Under the pieces are notes generated by a model. It was not told the origin of the DNA, ran no database searches, and was given only the letters and a program-made list of their open reading frames with translations. Made by a program: the position numbers and the translations under genes. From Terriglobales bacterium (GTDB lineage: Bacteria; Acidobacteriota; Terriglobia; Terriglobales; Acidobacteriaceae): 53,580 nucleotides of DNA. Of the stretch, positions 42,862 through 50,424 are shown one piece after another (the first letter of the stretch is position 1; every line of letters starts with the position of its first letter). The DNA is taken from positions 1 to 53,580 of the forward strand of contig DATHMF010000098.1 of NCBI GenBank assembly GCA_035487355.1. Reading direction: 5' to 3'.

Positions 42862-43821
42862 TTAACCTGAGGACTGAGGACTGCCGACTGCGGACTGTAT
42901 CGTCTTTTGCAGCGACGCTTCATCTTCCACATTGAAGCAAGTCCTCGACCGGTCAATCTGACGCATGAGCCCGCAGAGCACTTTGCCCGGACCAACTTCC
43001 ACAAAAGCCTCTGCGCCCAGGCTTATCAGCTTCCGCACGGAGTTCACCCACTGCACCGCGCCCGTCACCTGGCGGATGAGCGCCTCGCGCGCATTTGCAG
43101 GATCGCTGGTCGGCTCGGCATCGATGTTTTTGATCAACGGAATCTGCATTGCTTGAAAGCTCAGTTTCTGTAGGTCAGCCGCCAGCCGGTCTTGTGCCGG
43201 CTGCATCAGCGCGCAGTGGAAGGGCGCGCTTACCGCGAGCATGACGACCTTCTTTGCGCCACGGGATTTCGCCAGCTCGGCCGCCCGCTCCACGGCGGCT
43301 TTGCTACCCGAGATGACAGTCTGCTCCGGTGAATTCAGGTTGGCGGGGGAGCATACGCTATCCTGCGCCGATTCCTGGCAGATCTTCTGTACCTCATCCC
43401 CCGGCATTCCTAAGATTGCGGCCATCGCGCCCTCGCCGACTGGCACTGCTTCCTGCATGTACTTGCCGCGATTGCGTACCGTGCGAACCGCATCGGCGAA
43501 GTTCAGAGTTTCGGCGGCAACGTGCGCAGAGTATTCACCCAGGCTGTGTCCAGCGACAAAAGTGGGCGTGATTCCTTTTTCGCGCAGCACACGGAGCGCG
43601 GCGACCGAGACGGTAAGAATCGCCGGTTGTGTAATCTCGGTGAGTTTAAGTTTTTCTTCCGGGCCTTCGAAACACAATTGCGAGATTTTATAGTCGAGGG
43701 CGGCATCGGCCTCATCGAAAGTTTGCTGTGCCACCGGATGCGCAGCAGCCAGCTCTCTTCCCATACCGACTGTCTGCGAACCTTGTCCGGGGAAGAGAAA
43801 AGCGAGTTTAGAAATTGTCAT
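42862..43821 (-). CDS. fabD: malonyl-CoA:ACP transacylase
   Basis: 319 residues. Transfers malonate from CoA to acyl carrier protein for fatty acid elongation. N-terminal FPGQGSQ; nucleophile Ser93 in GHSLGEYSA; base His202 in SAPFHCALM; all in the usual places. Last gene of yceD-rpmF-plsX-fabD. The final residues (AVGSPQSSG) are encoded by a 7-nt-periodic repeat tract that runs into the coding end, so the natural C-terminus was probably lost or lengthened by repeat growth. Confidence 0.97.
   Translation of the reverse strand: MTISKLAFLFPGQGSQTVGMGRELAAAHPVAQQTFDEADAALDYKISQLCFEGPEEKLKLTEITQPAILTVSVAALRVLREKGITPTFVAGHSLGEYSAHVAAETLNFADAVRTVRNRGKYMQEAVPVGEGAMAAILGMPGDEVQKICQESAQDSVCSPANLNSPEQTVISGSKAAVERAAELAKSRGAKKVVMLAVSAPFHCALMQPAQDRLAADLQKLSFQAMQIPLIKNIDAEPTSDPANAREALIRQVTGAVQWVNSVRKLISLGAEAFVEVGPGKVLCGLMRQIDRSRTCFNVEDEASLQKTIQSAVGSPQSSG
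42867..42901. repeat. heptad-periodic tract within the 3' end of fabD
   Basis: Five consecutive units on the plus strand: CTGAGGA, CTGAGGA, CTGCCGA, CTGCGGA, CTGTATC; they overlap the last codons of fabD. Confidence 0.75.
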
Positions 43822-43875
43822 AGGATTTTATAAATGTAGAACTGTTTTTAAGTAGATACACACAAAAGCTCAGAC

Positions 43876-43910
43876 CTGAGAACTGCGGACTAAGGACTGC
43901 TGACTAGTCA
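43876..43910. repeat. heptad-periodic tract at the 3' end of plsX
   Basis: CTGAGAA, CTGCGGA, CTAAGGA, CTGCTGA, CTAGTCA; the last unit contains the plsX stop codon. Confidence 0.7.
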
Positions 43911-45010
43911 GTTGCTTTAACTACCACTGCGGCCGCGGCCACGCCATTTTGCCGTGTCAACTCTTGTTCGATTTTCTGGTTGCTTCCCGATTTGGCAAAT
44001 TCCGCCGCAACCCGGATGGCATTCTTGATGGCATTTGCGTTCGAAGATCCATGGCTCACGATGACGACGCCTTTGATGCCCAGCAGCGGTGCGCCGCCGT
44101 ATTCGGTGTAGTCCAGGCGCTTTTTAAAGTCTGCAAAGGCGCGGCGCGAGAGCAGGAAGCCGACCTGGCGGGTCAAAGTGGCTTCCAGCGATTCCTTCAG
44201 CATATAGCGGATGGTATCCACCAGGCCTTCAGAAATCTTCAAGGCCACGTTGCCTACGAAGCCATCGCATACGATCACATCTACTTTGCCGTTGTATAAG
44301 TCGCGCCCTTCCACGTTGCCCACAAAATTCAGTGGCAGGTGGCGCAGCAGCTCGTAGGCCTGATGCGTGAGCTCATTGCCTTTGCTTTCTTCTTCTCCTA
44401 TGGAGAGCAGTCCCACGCGCGGCTGCTGGTTCCCAAAAATGGAACGGCAATAGATTTCGCCCATGACGGCGAATTGTTCCAGGTTTTGCGGTTTGCAATC
44501 CACGTTGGCGCCTACATCAATCATGATGGCAGCCTTGCCGGGAACTGTGGTCGGAAACACGGCAGCCAGGGCAGGGCGGTCAACGCCGGGCAGCGCGCCC
44601 AGCACCATCTTGGCAGTGGCCATGGCAGCGCCGGTGTTGCCGGCGGTGACAAAGCCCTGTGCTGTACCTTCACGCACCAGCCGCAAGCCTACACGCATGG
44701 AAGAATCACGCTTGGCACGCACCGCATGTGCGGCTTTTTCGTGCATGCTGATCACTTCGCTGGCTTGGATGATTTCTATGGGTAGCTCAGCAGCAGCAGG
44801 ATGATTGGCCAGTTCGGCTTCAATAGCTTCGGTGCGGCCCACAAGCAGCACGCGGGCGTTGCCGTAGCGTGCCGCCTGGATTGCGCCTTCCACCTCAGGA
44901 CGAGGTGCGCGGTCCGAGCCCATGGCATCGACGGCAATCGTGGTGCGGGGGCCGGGAGAACCATTGGGAGCAAAAGCGGCGCGAGCCAGAGACTCGAGCT
45001 TGTCTCCCAT
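43904..45010 (-). CDS. plsX: phosphate acyltransferase PlsX
   Basis: 368 residues. Converts acyl-ACP to acyl-phosphate for phospholipid synthesis. Family blocks: TTIAVDAMGSDRAP near the start, GRTEAIEAEL, VTAGNTGAAMATAKMVLG, MIDVGANVDCKP and SKGNELTHQAYELL. The N-terminus carries about 25 extra residues before the usual start. ATG 45010 is used; a TTG at 45052 with GGGAAG upstream is possible and the choice is uncertain. It follows rpmF by about 55 bp. Confidence 0.95.
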   Translation of the reverse strand: MGDKLESLARAAFAPNGSPGPRTTIAVDAMGSDRAPRPEVEGAIQAARYGNARVLLVGRTEAIEAELANHPAAAELPIEIIQASEVISMHEKAAHAVRAKRDSSMRVGLRLVREGTAQGFVTAGNTGAAMATAKMVLGALPGVDRPALAAVFPTTVPGKAAIMIDVGANVDCKPQNLEQFAVMGEIYCRSIFGNQQPRVGLLSIGEEESKGNELTHQAYELLRHLPLNFVGNVEGRDLYNGKVDVIVCDGFVGNVALKISEGLVDTIRYMLKESLEATLTRQVGFLLSRRAFADFKKRLDYTEYGGAPLLGIKGVVIVSHGSSNANAIKNAIRVAAEFAKSGSNQKIEQELTRQNGVAAAAVVVKATD

Positions 45011-45066
45011 CACGCGCGATAGGCGCTTACGCGGTTGCCGGGTAGATCGCAAATGCTTCCCGCCGT

Positions 45067-45249
45067 TTACTTGGATTCGACTTCTACTACTTCGCGCCCT
45101 TTATAGTAACCGCATTTGGCGCAGGCGCGATGCGGCATTTTTTTCTCATGGCAGTTCGGGCACTCAGAGAGCGAATGCGCAGTCAAAAAGTCGTGGGCGC
45201 GGCGTTTGGAAGTGCGGGCCTGGGAGTGTCGCCGTTTCGGATTTGGCAT
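45067..45249 (-). CDS. rpmF: 50S ribosomal protein L32
   Basis: 60 residues, the usual length. Basic N-terminus MPNPKRRHSQARTSKRRAH and a zinc ribbon CPNC (30-33) / CAKC (43-46). Placed between yceD and plsX, the standard bacterial order. Confidence 0.98.
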   Translation of the reverse strand: MPNPKRRHSQARTSKRRAHDFLTAHSLSECPNCHEKKMPHRACAKCGYYKGREVVEVESK

Positions 45250-45291
45250 TGCTTACCTCGAAAATCTCTGCGAGCGTTTCAATCTCGCGGA

Positions 45292-45840
45292 CTATTGTTT
45301 TAGTTTGTTCTTGATCTCTTCCAGCGCGGCCCAGCGTGGGTCCGGCGGCTGGCTTGAGCAATTGCAAGGTTCCAGGTTGCGGTTGCGTCCGCACAGCGGG
45401 CACAACCCTTTGCATTCTTCCCGGCAAACCACCCGCAATGGAACCGCGAGCAGCAACTGCTCTTTGACTACATCTTCCAGGAGCAATCCATCGCCCTGGT
45501 AAAACCCAATTTCAGTTTCCGCCTCGCTGATGGAAGACTCATCCGGCTTCTTATCCGCGCCTTGCGGCCGGTACACCAGATCGAAGCTGCTGTTTACATC
45601 TTTGAACACCGGTTCCAGGCAGCGCGCGCAACGCATTTCAAGCCGCGTGCTTACTTTGCCCACGACCCGGATATCGGGGATACGCCTGGCGCCATCGTGC
45701 TCTTCCACCAGCGCAGCCCGTCCGCTGGCCTTGGCCGGTGCAGCCTGGCGCAGCTCGGAGCCCAATTCCAATGCCTCCGCAGAGAACTCCTCTTGAAAGG
45801 GAATTTCTTGAAGCTGTAAATCCTGAACGCTGATGAACAT
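45292..45840 (-). CDS. yceD: YceD / DUF177 family protein
   Basis: 182 residues. Contains the CxxC pairs of the family (MRCARCLEPV; CREECKGLCPLCG) and a Cys-rich PCNCSS near the end. Members are encoded beside rpmF and linked to 23S rRNA maturation or accumulation. ATG 45840 is the only start that fits the family length; the longer reading is unrelated. First gene of the fatty-acid cluster on this strand. Confidence 0.92.
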   Translation of the reverse strand: MFISVQDLQLQEIPFQEEFSAEALELGSELRQAAPAKASGRAALVEEHDGARRIPDIRVVGKVSTRLEMRCARCLEPVFKDVNSSFDLVYRPQGADKKPDESSISEAETEIGFYQGDGLLLEDVVKEQLLLAVPLRVVCREECKGLCPLCGRNRNLEPCNCSSQPPDPRWAALEEIKNKLKQ

Positions 45841-45854
45841 CGCGGACCCCGGAG

Positions 45855-45881
45855 GACGTCCCCCTAACCCATTACCTCCCG
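45855..45881. repeat. GACGTCCCCCTAACCCA direct repeat, left copy
   Basis: Nearly the same as 46277-46301 (GACGTCCCCCTAACCC-A, ACCTCCCG). Here it lies in the yceD leader on the minus strand. Confidence 0.6.
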
Positions 45882-45980
45882 GAACGCTCCGAAATGGAAC
45901 CAGAAGCGGCTGAGAATGACTGGGACAAACTAAAGTATAACGTCCAGAAAGCCGGGGGGTCAAGATTGGTAGACCTGCCG

Positions 45981-46208
45981 CTAGTCGGCCAGTTTGGATG
46001 TTTTCCAGCGATAGCGAAAAAATATGGCCCGCCCCGCAGCTACGAGCCATGCCAGCACCCAGAGACCGCCCAGCACAAAGAAAGGGACAGAGCTTCCAAA
46101 TAATTTTAAAAGCCAAAACCCAATTGGAAAGACAACAGGAATACAAAGAACGAAAAGCCAGACGTAATACTTAACCGCTTTTCGATACTGTCGTTCATTC
46201 TCAGTCAT
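45981..46208 (-). CDS. small two-segment membrane protein
   Basis: 75 residues, start at ATG 46208 with AAGG upstream. Two hydrophobic segments (about 15-37 and 43-62) and a basic C-terminus (FRYRWKTSKLAD). No family recognised. It is 140 bp upstream of yceD on the same strand. Confidence 0.6.
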   Translation of the reverse strand: MTENERQYRKAVKYYVWLFVLCIPVVFPIGFWLLKLFGSSVPFFVLGGLWVLAWLVAAGRAIFFRYRWKTSKLAD

Positions 46209-46276
46209 ACTACCTTCAACCCTTGTCACTTCTAATAATCCCAACAACTCCACAATTATTCAAGCTTAGTTCTGCT

Positions 46277-46301
46277 GACGTCCCCCTAACCCACACCTCC
46301 C
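46277..46301. repeat. GACGTCCCCCTAACCCA direct repeat, right copy
   Basis: Partner of 45855-45881; the two copies bracket the small membrane protein gene. Confidence 0.6.
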
Positions 46302-46338
46302 GTGCGTGAATATTTCAGCCCTCTGCTAGAATTTTCTG

Positions 46339-46875
46339 ATGACTACAAGATTGTTGCACCTCATCGTTCTGATCGGAGTCGCCACCCAGGCATTTGGACA
46401 AGGGGTTTCGCGCCCCCGCCCCGACGTACCGGAGAAGATCAAATCTCCTGCCAGCGAGGAAGTCGTGTTCGAGGCCCACGCGTCGGGCTCCCAGATCTAT
46501 GTTTGCCAGCCAGGAGCCGACGAAAAATACGGCTGGGCGCTGAAGGCCCCCGAAGCTGAGCTTCACGATCAGCAAGGCGCAGTCATCGGCCGCCACTACG
46601 CCGGACCCACGTGGAAGCACAACGATGGCAGCGAAGTCACCGGCAAAGCCGTGGCCCGGGTGGATTCGCCAGATGCGGATTCAATTCCCTGGCTGCTGGT
46701 GACCGTTACCGGTCACACTGGAAGCGGCGTGCTCAGCCGGGTTACGAGCATCCAGCGCATTCACACCAAGGGTGGACAGCCACCAGCAGCAGCCGACTGC
46801 AATGCGTCAAAGCAGAACGTTGAAAGCAAGAGCAGCTACACCGCCGATTACTACTTCTACGCCCCGGCGAAATAG
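46339..46875 (+). CDS. secreted DUF3455-family protein
   Basis: 178 residues. Signal peptide (LLHLIVLIGVATQAFG, cleavage before QG). The body matches DUF3455: VFEAHASGSQIYVCQPG, WALKAPEAELHDQQGAVIGRHYAGPTWKHNDGSEVTGK and the C-terminal SSYTADYYFYAPAK. Function of the family is unknown. Short ribosome site; monocistronic. Confidence 0.9.
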   Translation: MTTRLLHLIVLIGVATQAFGQGVSRPRPDVPEKIKSPASEEVVFEAHASGSQIYVCQPGADEKYGWALKAPEAELHDQQGAVIGRHYAGPTWKHNDGSEVTGKAVARVDSPDADSIPWLLVTVTGHTGSGVLSRVTSIQRIHTKGGQPPAAADCNASKQNVESKSSYTADYYFYAPAK

Positions 46876-46957
46876 AGAAGATTAACCACAGATAAGATTA
46901 ACCACAAAGGGCACGAAGGAAACACAAAGGGACGAAGGAAAACGTGTTTTGGGGATG

Positions 46958-47486
46958 GCCCCCACCCCCCACTTGCTAGCTTGTGTCTGGGAGTGCCCCA
47001 AATCGCGTCTGACCCGTGTCATTACTGGCGAAAATCAATCTGGCGCGGGGGACTTGCTGCCAGTCTGCCGGAAGTGGGTATGAGCCACAAGGAGCCCACG
47101 GCACGCCGGGGCAGGCCAAGCTCCAAGGAGACCAAAAGCTCACGCGTCCGATCTGCAGGCAAACAAATTTTCAAAGACCTAATAGGGTTATGAAACCCCG
47201 GCATTCTTGAATGCCGTCGTTACTCTAAGGGCTCCGCAGCCAAGACCAGGCTGCTGCGCCCTCGCCAACTGCTCGCGCTCATCCGGCACTCGCATTTGGC
47301 TCACCCGCGTTCTTTTGCGGTTGCTCTTAACTGGCAACCTGTCCCGGCGTGCCGTGGACCGGCAACTGGTAGCTGGCAACTGCTTTCGAAACTTGAAACT
47401 CGAAACCTGAAACTGTTTTACCAACCGCTTCTCCATGATGACCCGCAGTGTCCAGGAAATCAAGGTTTTGATATCAGATTGGTACC
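46958..47486 (-). repeat. composite dispersed repeat, copy C
   Basis: The longest copy. On the minus strand: GGTACCAATCTGATATCAAAA, ATGGAGAAGCGGTTG, an inserted heptad run (47387-47415), GCACGCCGGGACAGGTTGCC, hairpin GGCATTC-AA-GAATGCC (47200-47215), TCTTTGAAAATTTGTTTGCC, TGCCGTGGGCTCC, and AGCAAGTGGGGGGTGGGGG. The interval 46876-47585 holds this repeat and no supported gene. Confidence 0.65.
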
Positions 47487-47585
47487 ATACGGCGGTCAAA
47501 TCGCGAATCCAGAAACCGTTTGTACAAGGGAAAATAAAATCCCCACTCGCTCTGGCCGGGCGAATGGGCGCCCAGAGTATCTGGA

Positions 47586-47996
47586 CTATGCAATTCTGCG
47601 CGCCAGTTCCGCGAGCGATGGGATATAGATGGGGAATGGCATGTAGTCATGCCATCCAACCAAGAGGGAGAAGACGATATGAATTGCGGGCGCCATACAA
47701 ACGGCCATGGGCACGTAGCGCGTGATCTCCTGTCGCGACATGTGCAGCCACAGCGGGGGCAAGACAAATGTAGTCAGCGCCGGAACACCGTAGTAGATCG
47801 CCCATGACAGATCTGGAAAGAAGTGGTGAGAGTACCACGCGAAGGTCATCCCTGCGGGGACGACGACGGTCGCCAACATCAAGAGAGACAAGCGACGAGG
47901 CTTCGCGCTCCTGCTGTGAAGCACCCACAGAAGCACGGCAAGAAATAGAACAAATCCCGCCGCCATGAAGACGATAAATCGCTGCAGATCAGGCAT
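47586..47996 (-). CDS. small four-segment membrane protein
   Basis: 136 residues with four hydrophobic segments (about 5-27, 36-56, 66-84, 95-115) and short loops. No family recognised. The start at ATG 47996 is preceded by a palindrome GGTATT-GCGT-AATACC (48001-48016) and no Shine-Dalgarno, so it may be leaderless or the palindrome may be an operator. Confidence 0.6.
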   Translation of the reverse strand: MPDLQRFIVFMAAGFVLFLAVLLWVLHSRSAKPRRLSLLMLATVVVPAGMTFAWYSHHFFPDLSWAIYYGVPALTTFVLPPLWLHMSRQEITRYVPMAVCMAPAIHIVFSLLVGWHDYMPFPIYIPSLAELARRIA

Positions 47997-48244
47997 AGCT
48001 GGTATTACGCAATACCGTCGCCGTTTGTTCCGTGCTTTCCAGTTTGAACGGAATGGTTGCCCGTGTGGTCAAAAATCTCATCTGCATCCCCAAAGGTGCT
48101 GAAGGGACGTGATTTGCCCTATATGTAGGTCCCTGGTCAAGATGTACTCACCGCACGCTTACCGAAGAAGAATATGTTTTGTTTTTGAAGAAGAACAGCA
48201 TGGAATATGACGAACGCTTCGTATTTGGATAAAGAGCGAGCGTC

Positions 48245-48325
48245 GTCCCTACGGGACTCGGATCATTTCGGCATTCCTACCCAGCGCTGGAAGCGCTGGG
48301 CTATAATACGTCGCCCCGTTGGGGC
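48245..48325. repeat. three-hairpin REP-like element
   Basis: Three perfect short stems in a row: GTCCC-TAC-GGGAC (48245-48257), CCCAGCGCT-GGA-AGCGCTGGG (48280-48300) and GCCCC-GTT-GGGGC (48313-48325). This looks like an interspersed palindromic repeat. Nothing else is seen in 47997-48465. Confidence 0.6.
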
Positions 48326-48465
48326 TTGGCTTCCCGGCGATGACAACTGAGTAATCATGAAACAACTGTTTGGGTCGGGCCACCCACCCGTTTCATAATG
48401 GAATAAATCCCAGAATGGAACTGTTAAGTTCGAAGCCCGCAAGCACCCTTTCTGGACCATCTGCC

Positions 48466-48495
48466 TTGCAGCGAGACGTACCAAACATGTACAGT
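48466..48495 (+). promoter_or_regulatory. candidate promoter of the thymidylate-synthase-like gene
   Basis: TTGCAG (48466-48471), 18-bp spacer, TACAGT (48490-48495). The predicted start site is about 25 nt before the ATG. Confidence 0.35.
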
Positions 48496-48527
48496 GAGTT
48501 TCCCCAGCTACCACCGTTCTACTTTCA

Positions 48528-49532
48528 ATGCACATAACCGCCAATACGCTAGACGACCTGCTTCGGCGGGTAATCAACAAAATTCTCAAGAGCGGAAATG
48601 CTACCGAGCCGAGTCGCGGCAAGACGAACGAACTGATCGGAGTCTTGCTTGAAATCACCGATCCTCGTGCGCGTCTCAGCCGAACGGAGGGACGAAGCCT
48701 CCTTTTTGGTGGCCTTGGTGAACTCTTGTGGTATTTGGCAGGAAGTAAGCAACTTAGCTTCATCCGCTATTACTTGCCCCGGTATTCCGAGGAATCGGAT
48801 GATGGACGTACGGTTCATGGCGCGTATGGTCCTCGGTTTTTCAAAATGCGTGGTATCAATCAAATCCAGAATGTTCTCGACTTGCTAAAAAACAGGCCAG
48901 CCTCACGCCGTGCCGTAATTCAATTGTTTGATGCGACGGATATTGAGGATATTGCACATGAACACAAAAATATTCCGTGCACGTGCACGCTTCAATTCAT
49001 GGTTCGTCACGGTCGTCTGCACATGTTCACCAGCATGCGCTCGAACGACGTATTCCTCGGCCTGCCCCACGATTTATTCACTTTCACGATGTTGCAGGAG
49101 ATTATTGCCCGTACGCTCGGGGTCGAACTTGGAAAATACAAACATGCAGTTGGGAGTCTCCACATTTACGAAAAAGACAGAGGGAAGGCTGAACAATTTC
49201 TGAAAGAGGGGTGGCAGGCCTCGGTACTTATGCCGTCAATGCCGCTCGAAGACCCCTGGAAGTCTATCCGCAAGGTACTAAAGGCCGAGAGGGCTGTTCG
49301 TCATAACCGAGGGATCAACATTGGCAGACTCGGTCTTGAAGCTTATTGGGAAGACATCGTGCGCCTTCTGCAAATCTATTCGTACGCTAAGAAGGCGAAT
49401 GCTGACAAGATCGCTCGACTAAAAAAAATGATGTCGAGTCGCATTTACGACGTTTACATTGAAAAAAAGAAACAAAAGGCTACTCTACAAAGAGTCAAAA
49501 GGACCAAGCCGATACAGGAGCAGCTGTTCTGA
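48528..49532 (+). CDS. thymidylate-synthase-family enzyme, predicted (d)CMP-specific
   Basis: 334 residues. In E. coli ThyA numbering plus 5, the catalytic Cys146 is Cys151 (NIPCTCTLQF), Arg166-Ser167-x-Asp169 is Arg171-Ser172-Asn173-Asp174, Gly173 is Gly178, His207 and Tyr209 are His212 and Tyr214 (GSLHIYE). The dUMP-selecting Asn177 is Asp182 (GLPHDLF), as in dCMP/CMP hydroxymethylases. His147 is Thr152. The usual ThyA C-terminal end is absent, replaced by a Lys-rich tail ending KPIQEQLF. A methylene-tetrahydrofolate-dependent C5 transfer to a cytosine nucleotide is inferred. No clear ribosome site. Followed on the same strand by two DNA-base-enzyme-like genes. Confidence 0.85.
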   Translation: MHITANTLDDLLRRVINKILKSGNATEPSRGKTNELIGVLLEITDPRARLSRTEGRSLLFGGLGELLWYLAGSKQLSFIRYYLPRYSEESDDGRTVHGAYGPRFFKMRGINQIQNVLDLLKNRPASRRAVIQLFDATDIEDIAHEHKNIPCTCTLQFMVRHGRLHMFTSMRSNDVFLGLPHDLFTFTMLQEIIARTLGVELGKYKHAVGSLHIYEKDRGKAEQFLKEGWQASVLMPSMPLEDPWKSIRKVLKAERAVRHNRGINIGRLGLEAYWEDIVRLLQIYSYAKKANADKIARLKKMMSSRIYDVYIEKKKQKATLQRVKRTKPIQEQLF

Positions 49533-49575
49533 AGCAGTTAACTTCGCGGATGCTCTCAGAGAATCTCGATACTGT

Positions 49576-49591
49576 ATGCACTATAAAGTGC
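49576..49591 (+). other. small hairpin between the synthase-like and glycosylase-like genes
   Basis: GCACT-ATAA-AGTGC, a 5-bp stem in the 91-bp gap; too weak for a terminator. The gap may hold an internal promoter. Confidence 0.3.
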
Positions 49592-49623
49592 GATGCTTTT
49601 TCAAGTGCCTATAGGGATTATGA

Positions 49624-50424
49624 ATGAACGCGACACTATCAACATTAATTAAACGCCTGTATGAAACCAGGCTTTCGAAAACAAACGTCATACCTTGGAG
49701 CTGCCCGGTTCCATCCTTCGGGGATGTGTCCAGCGCAAGAGTTGCAACCCTTGGCCTCAATCCTAGTAACCGCGAATTTGTTGATCGCTCTGGCAACGAA
49801 CTCGTTGGCCCATTTCGCCGATTTCACACTCTCGGCTCGCTCGGTCTGGCTCGCTGGTCTGAGGTCAAGGTGCAGCACTTGCGACAAATATGGGATTCGT
49901 GCCGAAACTATTTTTCGAGGAACCCTTATGATCTTTGGTTTAGGCAACTAGATCACTTAATCGGAGAAACGGAGGCGTCCTACTACGATGCTTCGGGTGG
50001 TGCTTGTCATCTTGACTTGATTCCCTACGCGACTGAATGCAAATGGACGAGCCTCAGTCATCGGCAGCGTTCACTCCTCATTTCCGTGGCTGGCGACAGT
50101 TTGGCCCTGCTATTGCGAGAGTCTCCGGTTCGATTGTTGATCCTTAACGGCAGTTCGGTGGTCAGGAACTTTGAGAAGATTGCAGAGGTCCGTCTTGAAA
50201 AAAAGGTGATGAATGGCTGGATGCTTCCACGTCGTTCGAGGTCCAATGTCACCGGAATCGCGTATAACGGGGTTGTCCGTTATGTTTCTGGCATCAAGCT
50301 CAAGCATGACGTTTTGGTGATTGGATTTAATCATAATATTCAAAGTAGCTTCGGAGTTACGCGAGAAGTCAGAACTTCGATTCGCCATTGGATCGGGAGA
50401 ATAGCAGATGGGGTGTGTTGGTGA
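49624..50424 (+). CDS. uracil-DNA-glycosylase-superfamily-like protein
   Basis: 266 residues. An N-terminal strand and motif VATLGLNPSN (42-49 region) resemble motif 1 of MUG/UDG-fold enzymes (GxNP). Later come HLDLIPYATECKW, the strand RLLILNGSSVVRNF (about 170-183) and near the end VIGFNHNIQSSFG (His237), in the place of the second active-site motif. I read it as a UDG-fold glycosylase or a derived nucleotide-binding protein; which base it handles is unknown. AGGGA lies 8 nt before ATG. It overlaps the next gene by 4 nt if the latter starts at GTG 50421, so they are translated together. Confidence 0.65.
   Translation: MNATLSTLIKRLYETRLSKTNVIPWSCPVPSFGDVSSARVATLGLNPSNREFVDRSGNELVGPFRRFHTLGSLGLARWSEVKVQHLRQIWDSCRNYFSRNPYDLWFRQLDHLIGETEASYYDASGGACHLDLIPYATECKWTSLSHRQRSLLISVAGDSLALLLRESPVRLLILNGSSVVRNFEKIAEVRLEKKVMNGWMLPRRSRSNVTGIAYNGVVRYVSGIKLKHDVLVIGFNHNIQSSFGVTREVRTSIRHWIGRIADGVCW

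Noticed and set aside
46885..46945. Repeated ACCACAAAGGGCACGAAGG phrases (also near 14033) considered as a coding remnant
   Set aside because: Short, low-complexity and in different contexts; treated as intergenic repeat debris.
47997..48465. Small genes in the interval upstream of the synthase-like gene
   Set aside because: Only a REP-like element and short frames without ribosome sites are seen; the minus-strand frame at 48263-48763 overlaps the synthase-like gene and lacks any pattern.
48528..49532. Ordinary housekeeping thymidylate synthase (thyA)
   Set aside because: Asn177 equivalent is Asp, His147 equivalent is Thr, and the canonical C-terminus is absent; the context is accessory, with no dihydrofolate reductase gene beside it.
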